Shown piece by piece: positions 27,273 to 35,743 of a stretch of DNA of 58,697 nt; position 1 is the stretch's first letter; every line of letters starts with the position of its first letter. The DNA is from JAPUME01 sp964605715 (GTDB lineage: Bacteria; Acidobacteriota; Terriglobia; UBA7540; JAPUME01), in assembly GCA_964605715.1 (NCBI GenBank), contig CAZSDV010000005.1, positions 1-58,697 on the forward strand, read 5' to 3'. The notes beneath the pieces are model-generated. The model was not told the DNA's origin and searched no databases. It worked only from the letters and a program-made list of their open reading frames with translations. A program made the position numbers and the translations under genes.

Positions 27273-28310
27273 ATGAATCGGACGATACAGAGATTTCTGC
27301 CATTGCTGCTTCTGATGCTGGTTGCCTGGACGGGGCGCACCCAAGATCTCGTCAGGCCAGGTTTAGATCAAGGTAGTCAGGCCCCCTTGGACCAGCGTGA
27401 CTCTCCTGTGTTATCGACAGCCCCCCCCGTTGTTTTTTATGAGGATTACGTTATCGGTGCCGGTGACCTTCTCGAAATTCAAGTGTTTTATGCAGAAGAA
27501 CTTAACACGACCGTACGCGTGAGCATTACGGGATCCATTACGCTGCCACTCTTGGGACAGATACAGGCATCTGATTTGACGCCGCTTGAGCTACAACAGA
27601 AAATTTCCAATGGTCTCAGCGAAAAGTACATGAAAGACCCCCAGGTAACCATATTTATCAAGGAGTTCCAGAACCAGCCAATTTCGGTTATCGGGTCTGT
27701 TGAGAATCCTGGAATTTACCAGTTGACAACCCGTAAAAATTTGATCGAGATGTTGTCCTTGGCTGGAGGGCTATCGAAAAAAAGTAGCAATCCCTCCGGA
27801 CGGACAGTTTCAATTACCCGGGAAAGCGGTTTTAGTGACTTAACGGCCTCGGAAGGATTGGAGATACTTTCCCCCAAGAAGATATCCATTGAGTTACGGA
27901 AATTATTGTATGCCCAGGAACCATATCTCAATATCCAGGTTAAATCGCGCGATATAATCACTGTCAGCAAGGCTGATGTTGTATATGTGGTTGGTGCGGT
28001 GAAGCAGCCTGGGGGATTTGTCTTGGAAGACGAAGAGAGGGTGACGGTTCTCCAAGCCCTGGCCATGGCAAGGGGGTTTGACAGGTTTCCCAAAAAGGGG
28101 GCTGCCCGAATTATTCGACGACTCGAGGACGGATCTCGGCAAGAATTCCCGGTTCGATTGGGGAAAGTTCTTAACGGGAAGGCCCCGGACCCGCCCTTGC
28201 TGGCAAATGACATCCTTTTTGTCCCCAGCAGTAAAATTAAAGGGGGAGCCCTTCGAGGTGCAGAAGCAGTGGTCAGTGTCGTGTCGGGCCTAATCGTCTG
28301 GCGGCGCTAG
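27273..28310 (+). CDS. Polysaccharide export protein (Wza family)
   Basis: The signal peptide (FLPLLLLMLVAWTGRTQ) lacks a lipobox Cys, unlike E. coli Wza. The Poly_export domain starts at DYVIGAGDLLEIQVFYAEEL and includes SGSITLPLLGQI-like sequence (ITGSITLPLLGQIQ). SLBB domains follow: ISVIGSVENPGIYQLTT and VYVVGAVKQPGGFVLED. The protein ends with a hydrophobic stretch (EAVVSVVSGLIVWRR) that may be the outer-membrane helix. Length is 345 residues. It should form the outer-membrane export channel with the Wzc-like protein encoded 58 bases downstream. GAGG upstream supports the ATG at 27273. Confidence 0.93.
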   Translation: MNRTIQRFLPLLLLMLVAWTGRTQDLVRPGLDQGSQAPLDQRDSPVLSTAPPVVFYEDYVIGAGDLLEIQVFYAEELNTTVRVSITGSITLPLLGQIQASDLTPLELQQKISNGLSEKYMKDPQVTIFIKEFQNQPISVIGSVENPGIYQLTTRKNLIEMLSLAGGLSKKSSNPSGRTVSITRESGFSDLTASEGLEILSPKKISIELRKLLYAQEPYLNIQVKSRDIITVSKADVVYVVGAVKQPGGFVLEDEERVTVLQALAMARGFDRFPKKGAARIIRRLEDGSRQEFPVRLGKVLNGKAPDPPLLANDILFVPSSKIKGGALRGAEAVVSVVSGLIVWRR

Positions 28311-28368
28311 TAAACCTCGAATGCTCAATTGGTAAGTATTTAGGTACTAATATATAGGTACTAAAATA

Positions 28369-30648
28369 ATGGGAAATTTCAATAAACCAACACCAGATAG
28401 GCCTGAAGGTCTTGTTCGTCAAGATCCATCCGGTTCGCCAGCCATTGGAGGTCAAGTCTTTGATGTTGCCGTGGCGGATACTCCTAATATAAGGGATTAT
28501 TGGCGTGTAATCCTCAAACGGCGCTGGATGGTGCTTGCCACCCTGCTTATCGTTTTTTTCACGATTTTGATCGGGACCCTAAAGCAGCGGCCTCTGTATC
28601 GAGGTACCGTCTTGATGGAAATTGCCCCGGAAGCACCTAACGTTTTTAATTTCAAGGAAATTTTTCAAGTTAGCAATGCAAACGTAGACAGTTACCGAGA
28701 AACCCGATTCAGGATGTTTGAGAGCCGCTCCCTGGGAGAGAGGGTTGTTCGCCGCTTGGACTTGTACCGCAGACCTGAGTTTTATCAGGCTACGGCACTT
28801 TTTGGGTTAATTGATCGAAACCCCGACATTGTTCCTAGTAATGAGCTGGGCCAGGACCTCGATGTTCTCAAGGAGGCCTTTGACAATAGCATTAATAACT
28901 TCCTGGAATATGTGACCCTGTCTCCGATTGCGGGGAGTGATCTTGTGCGAGTCTCCTTCGATTCTTATGAGCCGCAAATGGCAGCTCGGATCGCCAACCA
29001 GCTGGCCTCAGAGTTTATAGATCAGAACCTTCAACTTAAGTGGGATGAAACCCGAAAAACTTCGGAGTGGCTCTCAGGCCAGCTGGTTGGCCTTAAAGCC
29101 AAACTAGAAAAGTCTGAAGACGGCCTTCTTGCCTATGCTCGGCATAACGAGATCGTCTTCATTGCTGAAAGCCAGGAACTAGCCCAAGTTCGCCTTGAAA
29201 AGCTTGAGGAAGAATTTCTACAAGCCCAGGCTGACCGCTATCGCAAGGAAGCCATGTATAGCCTGGTTCAGGAAAAAGAAAATGGGACACTTGACCTTCC
29301 AGCTGGCCTCTCAAATACACTGGTTACCGAAATGACAACGCGGCTTACCGAGCTGCGCGAAAACCAGGCTGGGCTAACCTCGTACCTGAAGTCCGATTAC
29401 CCTTCGGTGGTGAAAGACCAAAAAAAGATTGACGTGCTGGAAAGTGCTCTTGGCCGCCAGAGAGAAAAGATTGCACAAAGTGTTGTCGATGAATTCCAGG
29501 TGGCACTTAACAGGGAAACTCTCTTACAAGAAGCTCGGGATCATCAAAAAGTGCTAGTAAACGATATTGCTGAGAAGTCCATTCAATACAATATCCTTAA
29601 GAGAGAGGTGGATACAAACCGAGAGCTTTATGATGGACTTTTACAGCGACTCAAGGAAGCTCAGGTGTCTGCGGGGTTAACTGTTACGAACATGCACGTT
29701 GTAGATTCTGCCCAAGTCCCCAAGGGCCCAGTAAAACCTCGTATATTGCTGAATCTCGCACTGGGTCTTTTCCTAGGAACGGGATTGGGTGTGGGCCTGG
29801 CTTTTTTCCGGGAGTATCTCGATAACACAATCAAAACAGAGGAAGATGTGGAGCAATATCTGCGCCTGCCTACTGTGGGTGTCATTCCTGTAATCCAGCT
29901 GAACGGATCAGGGAGACAGAACGGAAAATCGTCCTTGCCAGAAGGGATTAAGGCTTCTACCTCTCTGATTTTGAAGGATCAAGGAAAAGGCGAATACAAT
30001 CAGCATAGCATCTACGAAGCCTTCAGCTCTTTACGGGCTTCTGTTCTCTTGTCTGGCAGCCCAGCACCAAAAACCCTACTGGTGACTAGTGCCTTGCCCC
30101 AAGAAGGAAAAACAACTACGACGGTTAATTTGGGCGCCGCTTTCGCCAGACTAGGGACCCACAAAACGATAGTTGTCGACTGTGACATGCGCCGGCCGTC
30201 AGTCCACAAGGCTACGGGAGTGAAAAAGGAACCGGGCTTAGCACAATACTTAACTGGACAAATGGATTTAAATGAGGTGATTAAAGAAGTACCTGATGTT
30301 CCTAATATGCATGTCATCACCTGTGGGCCAATTCCTCCGAATCCAGCGGAACTTCTGATAAGTTCTACTCTGGGTGAGCTAATAACACGCTTATCTTCAG
30401 AGTACGAATTTGTTGTAGTGGATTCCCCCCCTATTGTTGGCGTTTCTGACGCCCGTATTCTAGCTTCTCAGGTGGACGGTGTTATTTTGGTAACCCGAGC
30501 AAACGAAACGCCCCGTGAAGCTGTTCGTGATGCTAAAGCTCTGCTAACCAGTGCCAGCGGGCGTGTACTAGGTGTGTCGCTTAACGGAGTAGACTTGGCG
30601 CAAGGTGGGTACGGATATTATGGTTACTACCGTTATAACTATGATTGA
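28369..30648 (+). CDS. Wzc-like polysaccharide copolymerase / tyrosine autokinase
   Basis: This 759-residue protein fuses a Wzz chain-length domain to a BY-kinase. The first membrane segment is VLATLLIVFFTILIG. A long coiled coil follows (including ELAQVRLEKLEEEFLQAQA), then a second membrane segment (LNLALGLFLGTGLGVGLAFF). The cytoplasmic kinase has Walker A SALPQEGKTTT (about residue 575), Walker A' VVDCDMRRPS (about 603) and Walker B FVVVDSPP (about 684). The tail GGYGYYGYYRYNYD supplies the autophosphorylated tyrosines. Phosphorylation of this tail controls polymer length and export with the Wza-like partner encoded upstream. Confidence 0.95.
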   Translation: MGNFNKPTPDRPEGLVRQDPSGSPAIGGQVFDVAVADTPNIRDYWRVILKRRWMVLATLLIVFFTILIGTLKQRPLYRGTVLMEIAPEAPNVFNFKEIFQVSNANVDSYRETRFRMFESRSLGERVVRRLDLYRRPEFYQATALFGLIDRNPDIVPSNELGQDLDVLKEAFDNSINNFLEYVTLSPIAGSDLVRVSFDSYEPQMAARIANQLASEFIDQNLQLKWDETRKTSEWLSGQLVGLKAKLEKSEDGLLAYARHNEIVFIAESQELAQVRLEKLEEEFLQAQADRYRKEAMYSLVQEKENGTLDLPAGLSNTLVTEMTTRLTELRENQAGLTSYLKSDYPSVVKDQKKIDVLESALGRQREKIAQSVVDEFQVALNRETLLQEARDHQKVLVNDIAEKSIQYNILKREVDTNRELYDGLLQRLKEAQVSAGLTVTNMHVVDSAQVPKGPVKPRILLNLALGLFLGTGLGVGLAFFREYLDNTIKTEEDVEQYLRLPTVGVIPVIQLNGSGRQNGKSSLPEGIKASTSLILKDQGKGEYNQHSIYEAFSSLRASVLLSGSPAPKTLLVTSALPQEGKTTTTVNLGAAFARLGTHKTIVVDCDMRRPSVHKATGVKKEPGLAQYLTGQMDLNEVIKEVPDVPNMHVITCGPIPPNPAELLISSTLGELITRLSSEYEFVVVDSPPIVGVSDARILASQVDGVILVTRANETPREAVRDAKALLTSASGRVLGVSLNGVDLAQGGYGYYGYYRYNYD

Positions 30649-30981
30649 TGATGTAGGTATGAGTAATCTAAGAGTAGAGAGCTCAGTTGCCTCAATTAGC
30701 TAGGCGTACGGTGCGTGTTGACTAGAGAAGGAAGCAAGGCATACGCTGACAAATAAGAAACACCCTTTGGACACAGGCTCCTTAGAGGTTGTTGGGTTAT
30801 AGCGAATTGGGACAGCTGAAGGGTTTGAGTCCTCACCACTTCGGCCCCGCCAAATTAGATTCCCTCTGCAAGTGACACAGAGCCTGGCACAGGTTCCCCC
30901 CCTTCGCCTAATGGATATTGAATTTGTGTTGCAGGTGGGATGGCGATCTTTGGTTCCTGGAGAGCCGTTCGGAGTTAAGTA
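30649..30981 (+). other. Intergenic region between Wzc-like and dehydratase genes
   Basis: This 333-base stretch holds no credible coding frame. GGAG at 30971-30974 serves the downstream gene. A tRNA-like patch near 30830 was examined and rejected. The gap may carry a second promoter for the sugar genes, but I could not identify one. Confidence 0.4.
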
Positions 30982-32001
30982 ATGGTTTTATTAACAAAAC
31001 ACGACAAGAAGATGTTCTCAAATTTGGCTGATAAGACCGTCTTGATTACCGGTGGAACGGGGTCTTTCGGTAATCGATTTGGTGCAATTATTCGTAAATT
31101 GCATCCTCGAGAGATACGCATATTTAGTCGCGACGAAAAAAAACAATGGGAGATGGAACGCGTGTTCCCAGACTTCCGATACTTTATCGGGGATGTCCGA
31201 GACGTGGGAAGTCTTGAGACGGCTATGGAAGGGGTTGATTATGTATTTCACGCAGCTGCCCTAAAACAAGTGCCTACATGTGAAAGGTTTCCGCTGGAAG
31301 CCATAAGAACAAATACTATCGGGGCGCACAATGTTTGTGAGGTTGCGCAGGCTGCAGGCGTGAAGGTGGTTGTTGGCTTAAGTACGGACAAAGCAGTCAA
31401 GCCAGTTAATGCTATGGGTATGAGTAAGGCCTTGATGGAGAAGCTCATTTGTACTCGGAACAAGTATGGTGGCAAGACCACCTTTTGTTGTGTTCGCTAC
31501 GGCAATGTTATGGGTACTCGGGGTTCAATCATTCCATTATTTAAAAAACTTATTAAGGAGGGAAAGCCTCTCACTATTACGGTACCCGAAATGACACGCT
31601 TTTTGTTGACGCTCGACCAATCTGTTGACCTTGTTCTTTTGGCAATGGTTGCCGGGAAAGGGGGAGAGGTTTTTGTTCACAAAGCACCGGCTTGCACAGT
31701 TATTGACCTAGGGCGTGCAATCGCTAGTAAGTATAGTCCCCTTGGGCTGGAGCACGAGATAGTCGAGATTGGTATTCGTTCCGGTGAGAAAATACATGAG
31801 ATTCTTGTTAACGAGTATGAGATGCAAAGATCTGTGGAAGAATCAGACTACTTTGTAATCCATCCTGAGTATGTTGATCAACCCCATGCGACTCACCCTT
31901 ATAGCACAGAGTATTCTTCTGATAATGCCAAACGTATCACTGCACTTGATGAAATAGTAGCACTGCTGGATTTGATGGGAGAGACCGATCTCTACATCTG
32001 A
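30982..32001 (+). CDS. UDP-GlcNAc inverting 4,6-dehydratase/epimerase (CapE/FnlA/WbjB-like)
   Basis: This extended SDR enzyme has the NAD(P) motif TGGTGSFGNRF near residue 20. The key segment is LSTDKAVKPVNAMGMSKALM, where Met replaces the usual catalytic Tyr before the Lys. That SMK pattern is typical of the CapE/FnlA/WbjB group. These convert UDP-GlcNAc to a 4-keto-6-deoxy-L-sugar, the first step to UDP-L-FucNAc, L-PneNAc or L-RhaNAc/L-QuiNAc. GGAG at 30971-30974 supports the ATG at 30982. The next genes could act on its 4-keto product. No 2-epimerase partner is visible in the window. Confidence 0.9.
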   Translation: MVLLTKHDKKMFSNLADKTVLITGGTGSFGNRFGAIIRKLHPREIRIFSRDEKKQWEMERVFPDFRYFIGDVRDVGSLETAMEGVDYVFHAAALKQVPTCERFPLEAIRTNTIGAHNVCEVAQAAGVKVVVGLSTDKAVKPVNAMGMSKALMEKLICTRNKYGGKTTFCCVRYGNVMGTRGSIIPLFKKLIKEGKPLTITVPEMTRFLLTLDQSVDLVLLAMVAGKGGEVFVHKAPACTVIDLGRAIASKYSPLGLEHEIVEIGIRSGEKIHEILVNEYEMQRSVEESDYFVIHPEYVDQPHATHPYSTEYSSDNAKRITALDEIVALLDLMGETDLYI

Positions 32002-32065
32002 TAGTCTGTGGTAAGAACACACGACCAAATTGTAATAGGGAATTAACAATGCGAGCGATGGTTTT

Positions 32066-33253
32066 GTGAGTACCCGTTGCAGAGCCTGCGAGAGCGCGGC
32101 GTTCTACGAAGTCTTGGATCTTGGGAACATGCCCTTGGCTGGAGATTTTCGCCCAGCTGGAGAATCAAATTGTCTTTACCCGTTGGCCATTGACGGTTGC
32201 GAATCCTGTGGCCTGCTTCAGGTTCGCAAAATAGTGGATCCCTCAACTATTTTTACTTCAGATTACTCCTTTTCATCCTCAACTGTACCTGGGCTGGTGC
32301 AACATTTTGGAGATTATGCAAAAGAAGTGGCACTTCCTGTTGGGGAAGTGCCGAGTAAACGGCTTCTTGAAGTGGGGTGCAATGACGGCGTCTTCCTTGA
32401 TCCCCTTGGTCACGTTGGATATGAAGTTGTCGGAATTGATGCTTCTGAGAATGTTGTTGGGATGGCGCGAAACAAGGGACTAGATGTTTGCGCTGGTTTT
32501 TTCGGTTTGCAGACTGCAAAAGACTTGTTAAATCGTTACGGGCATTTCGACGTCATCACCTGCTCTAATGTTTTTGCTCATAACCCACTCGTTAACGAGT
32601 TTATTGAGGCTGTTGATGCCTTGCTGGATCCAAGGCAGGGAGAGTTCTGGGTAGAAGTTCATTCGGCCCATAAGTTGTACGATGGCTTACAGTGGGACTG
32701 TTTTTATCATGAACACTGTTTCTACTGGACTATTCACGCACTTCGGAAATGCCTTGAGAAGCATGGTTACAAGCTGATGCGCTACAAGACTACCTCTATG
32801 CACGGAGGAGCTTTGCGCGCTGTTTTCTCAAAATCAAAGGGATCTCCCAAAATAGAATTGGTAGAAAAAGAGTTAACATCCCATTGCTGGCAGGATTTTA
32901 CCAAGCGATGCGAGCGAAGCCGAGACCTCATACAGGGCTGTGTGGAGAAACTACCGATACATTATGCCTATGGTGCTGCTGGAAGAGCTGTGACATTGAT
33001 AAACTGGACAGAAATTGGAGGACATCTTGACTTCGTTGTAGATGGTAGCCCACTGCGATTTGGAAAGAGCATTCCCAATACCAGTCTTCCCATCATTTCT
33101 GAAGAGATATTCTTCAAGAAAGAAGACTTGCCGCCTTGGTGTTTTGTCACGGCTCACAATTACCTCGAGGGTATCAAGAAGAAAGTAAATTCTCACTTTC
33201 CAGATAAGCACACATGGTTCGTAACGCCCTTGCCCTGCGTAGCTATTCAATAG
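32066..33253 (+). CDS. Sugar C-methyltransferase (zinc-binding N-domain, Methyltransf_13/14 type)
   Basis: The N-terminal zinc-binding part has CRACESAAFYEVLDLGNMPL and CESCGLLQV. The SAM-binding core follows (LLEVGCNDGVFLDPL), then a C-terminal domain (MHGGALRAVFSK; HLDFVVDGSPLRFGKSIP). This architecture matches NDP-sugar C-methyltransferases such as TylC3, which add a methyl branch next to a 4-keto group. The start is a GTG at 32066, since upstream ATGs are out of frame. Placement straight after the dehydratase suggests it methylates that 4-keto intermediate. Members of this family may also modify other sugars. Confidence 0.83.
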   Translation: MSTRCRACESAAFYEVLDLGNMPLAGDFRPAGESNCLYPLAIDGCESCGLLQVRKIVDPSTIFTSDYSFSSSTVPGLVQHFGDYAKEVALPVGEVPSKRLLEVGCNDGVFLDPLGHVGYEVVGIDASENVVGMARNKGLDVCAGFFGLQTAKDLLNRYGHFDVITCSNVFAHNPLVNEFIEAVDALLDPRQGEFWVEVHSAHKLYDGLQWDCFYHEHCFYWTIHALRKCLEKHGYKLMRYKTTSMHGGALRAVFSKSKGSPKIELVEKELTSHCWQDFTKRCERSRDLIQGCVEKLPIHYAYGAAGRAVTLINWTEIGGHLDFVVDGSPLRFGKSIPNTSLPIISEEIFFKKEDLPPWCFVTAHNYLEGIKKKVNSHFPDKHTWFVTPLPCVAIQ

Positions 33254-33383
33254 GGTTTTCTCATAAGGATTTGTGACCATCATGGCACTTTAGCAAGTCA
33301 ACGGTTCCGGAGCACGCTTGAAAGGTGTTCTGGCCTAGATGCCGCAGGCAGGGTCAATGATAGGAACAGGAAGGTAAAACAAG

Positions 33384-34178
33384 TTGAAAGTAGGCAAAGT
33401 TATCTTGTTGGGAGCGGGCGGATTGCTGGGGAAAGAAATATCTCGCAGGTGGCCCGGTGTTTTGGCTCTTCCTAAGAAAGCCTGTGACATAACAGATCGA
33501 TCAAAATTGATGACAGTTGTGAGCGCACATAAACCGGATGTAATTATTAATTGTGCTGCAATTACCAATATTGAAATTTGTGAAAGCGATCCGCTCCCCT
33601 CATGGGAGGTCAATGTGGTTGGAGTCCGAAATATCGCCGAAGCCGCTCGGCGGACGGGATCCTATGTAGTCCATTTTTCATCAAACTATGCGGTGTATCC
33701 TATGAATGAATACGGGTGGACGAAATTTGCTTCTGAATCGCTGGTCCCAGGATTGGTAATGAGGTGTGACTTTTACAATGAGTCACATTGGCTATTTAGA
33801 GCACTCTCTGCCGGAAAGACGGCTGATCTCTTAAACACCAATCAATTCAATCCGATAACAATCGGGAATTTGCTGAATTATATGGAACAACTCATAAATA
33901 TCGAATACAAAGGAGTAATCAATATTGGAGTTAGAAATGCAGCATCATACTTTGACTTTGGGTGTGCCTTATGCGAAATTTTCGGATTTGACAGAAAACT
34001 CATTCGACCGGTTGCCTCGATTGATGTAAAGTACACATACTCAACAAACACTTTTCTCCCTCTAGACGATTTGAAAGGACTCGGCTTCAAGATCTTATCT
34101 CTCGAACAGGACATAGGGCATCTAAAAAATGAAACTAAAAAGGAAACGAATACTCATCGTAAGTCCTCATCCCGATGA
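33384..34178 (+). CDS. RmlD-like sugar-nucleotide reductase, shortened
   Basis: The protein of 264 residues begins VILLGAGGLLGKEI, a Rossmann motif, and contains VIINCAAITNIEICESDP, typical of dTDP-4-dehydrorhamnose reductase relatives. The catalytic Tyr and Lys are in EYGWTK. The region normally holding STDYVFDG is shortened to SSNYAVYP. The C-terminal substrate-binding part is present (GVINIG, FDRKLIRPV). It would reduce the 4-keto group left by the dehydratase, as WbvR or CapF does. The start is a TTG at 33384 with AGGAAGGT upstream. Its 3' end overlaps the deacetylase gene by 50 bases. Confidence 0.8.
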   Translation: MKVGKVILLGAGGLLGKEISRRWPGVLALPKKACDITDRSKLMTVVSAHKPDVIINCAAITNIEICESDPLPSWEVNVVGVRNIAEAARRTGSYVVHFSSNYAVYPMNEYGWTKFASESLVPGLVMRCDFYNESHWLFRALSAGKTADLLNTNQFNPITIGNLLNYMEQLINIEYKGVINIGVRNAASYFDFGCALCEIFGFDRKLIRPVASIDVKYTYSTNTFLPLDDLKGLGFKILSLEQDIGHLKNETKKETNTHRKSSSR

Positions 34179-34815
34179 TGAGGTTATTGGTTGCGGAGGT
34201 CTCTTGGCCAAGGCAAGAGCGGAGGGCTGCGAAGTCTTTGTAGTTTATGTGTGTGTTGGGAAAAGTAGGCAGCTGGTCACTGGAAGCACCAATGAGGAGG
34301 TCAGACTCAAAGAATTAGGTTTAGTTGCTAAGGAAGGTAAGTTTAGCTACAAAATATTGTTCATCGGTGAGCAGTTTGTCAGATTGGATACTGTAGCCCA
34401 AAAGGATTTGATCGATCCTATCGAAGATGTGATCGAAGATTTTAAGCCGGATATTGTCTGTATACCGTCACCCGAAAGCTATGACCAAGATCATCGAGAA
34501 ACGTATACCGCATGTATTACTGCAATGCGGCCCACCCCAAGAGAAATAAGGTATTTTGTCCCAACCGTTTTGATATATGAAGAACCCTATACTTGGACTA
34601 TCGGGGGGCAGTTACTCAAACCCAACTATTATTTGGGCACAGCAGAGGTCGAAAACGAAAAGGTCGCGCTAATGAAACTATACAAATCTCAAGACCGGCA
34701 GCCAACCTTTAGTAGAAGTGGCGAAAATCTAGTCCACCACATGAGGGTACGAGGCAGCGAAGTGGGCCTAAAATCCGCGGAAGCTTACCATTTGCTAAGA
34801 GGCATTCTAGAATGA
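34129..34815 (+). CDS. PIG-L (LmbE-like) family deacetylase
   Basis: The zinc motif SPHPDDEVIGCGG at 12-24 and QDHRETY with His122 are the hallmarks of the PIG-L N-deacetylase family. The length is 228 residues. Members remove acetyl groups from GlcNAc-containing lipids, mycothiol or bacillithiol precursors, and nucleotide-linked or lipid-linked sugars. Its position, overlapping the reductase and coupled to a formyltransferase, suggests it removes the N-acetyl group that comes from UDP-GlcNAc. That order is an inference from gene arrangement. Confidence 0.88.
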   Translation: MKLKRKRILIVSPHPDDEVIGCGGLLAKARAEGCEVFVVYVCVGKSRQLVTGSTNEEVRLKELGLVAKEGKFSYKILFIGEQFVRLDTVAQKDLIDPIEDVIEDFKPDIVCIPSPESYDQDHRETYTACITAMRPTPREIRYFVPTVLIYEEPYTWTIGGQLLKPNYYLGTAEVENEKVALMKLYKSQDRQPTFSRSGENLVHHMRVRGSEVGLKSAEAYHLLRGILE

Positions 34816-35543
34816 ACATCGTGTTTTGTGTTTGTCGTTCTTGGAACATCGGAATTCTTGAGGGTTTGATTCGCATACAAAAGACCAAAAGATGGAAGGT
34901 GAATTTTATAATTGCTCCGACTGGAACGGAGATTTCACAACTCGACGAAATGAAGATTTCCTACATCCAACCAACACAGCTTGAGAAATATTCCGATACC
35001 ATCAAATCAAAAAAGCCCCAGGTCATAATTTGTTATGGCTGGAGTTGGAAAATACCGGAATCCATTTTGAAGATTGCTCCATGTCTCATACTTCACCCCT
35101 CGCCTCTTCCTCGCTACCGGGGAGGAAGTCCAATCCAGAATCAACTGCTCGATGGAGTGAAGGAGAGCGCTGTGACCATCTTCTACGCTACTGGACGGCT
35201 TGATTCTGGCGACATACTTGCCCAGGAGCCAATAAGTTTTGAGGGTTACTTGCAGGACATAGTCGAAAGAATCTCTGAAGTTGGACTCAGATTAACTATT
35301 GATTTGCTTGATCGGATGGTGAAAGGGCCAGTCCAAGGGCACCGCCAGGATGAATCTCAATCTACTGTTGTCAAAAGAAGGACTCCGTCAATGAGTGAGA
35401 TAACAATAGAGGAAATAACCACCAATAGTGCGGAATATCTTGACAACAAGATTCGGGGATTACAAACACCTTACCCAGAAGCATTTATTGTCTGTGGCGA
35501 TGGGAAAAAGCTCTTCATAACGCGATCCCATCTCGAAGATTAA
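34812..35543 (+). CDS. Sugar N-formyltransferase-like protein (formyl_trans_N), Asn of the N-x-H site changed to Ile
   Basis: The sequence HPSPLPRYRGGSPIQNQLLDG with LDSGDILAQEPISF matches the formyl-THF-dependent transferase domain. His95 and the Asp of LDSGD (Asp131/Asp134) are kept, but the usual Asn two residues before the His is Ile93. The protein has 243 residues and lacks the C-terminal Fmt domain, so it is not the tRNA enzyme. Related enzymes formylate amino sugars in O-antigens. The ATG overlaps the deacetylase stop by four bases (ATGA), which fits a deacetylate-then-formylate sequence. Loss of the Asn makes activity uncertain. Confidence 0.82.
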   Translation: MNIVFCVCRSWNIGILEGLIRIQKTKRWKVNFIIAPTGTEISQLDEMKISYIQPTQLEKYSDTIKSKKPQVIICYGWSWKIPESILKIAPCLILHPSPLPRYRGGSPIQNQLLDGVKESAVTIFYATGRLDSGDILAQEPISFEGYLQDIVERISEVGLRLTIDLLDRMVKGPVQGHRQDESQSTVVKRRTPSMSEITIEEITTNSAEYLDNKIRGLQTPYPEAFIVCGDGKKLFITRSHLED

Positions 35544-35743
35544 TTAACGCCATGTAAAATCCCCGGGGGCGGGTCACCACACATCGCAGAACAAATCGAA
35601 GAGTATATTGCGTATCTCCGGAACACTTCAGAAAGCTAGTCATAGGATCGTAATTCTCCCTTCTCAGTTGTTATTCAAGCAACAAATCGAGCGCATTGAC
35701 TTTTATTCTGGACGGGGTTAATGAACGAAATTAGCAATAACAT

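Noticed and set aside
27716..28213. 165-codon minus-strand frame
   Set aside because: Antisense to the Wza-like gene; no recognisable domain and no ribosome-binding site.
30810..30870. tRNA-like patch (GGGTTTGAGTCC followed by a CCGCC run)
   Set aside because: No T-stem, anticodon stem or acceptor stem of the right lengths could be paired; there is only a chance T-loop resemblance.
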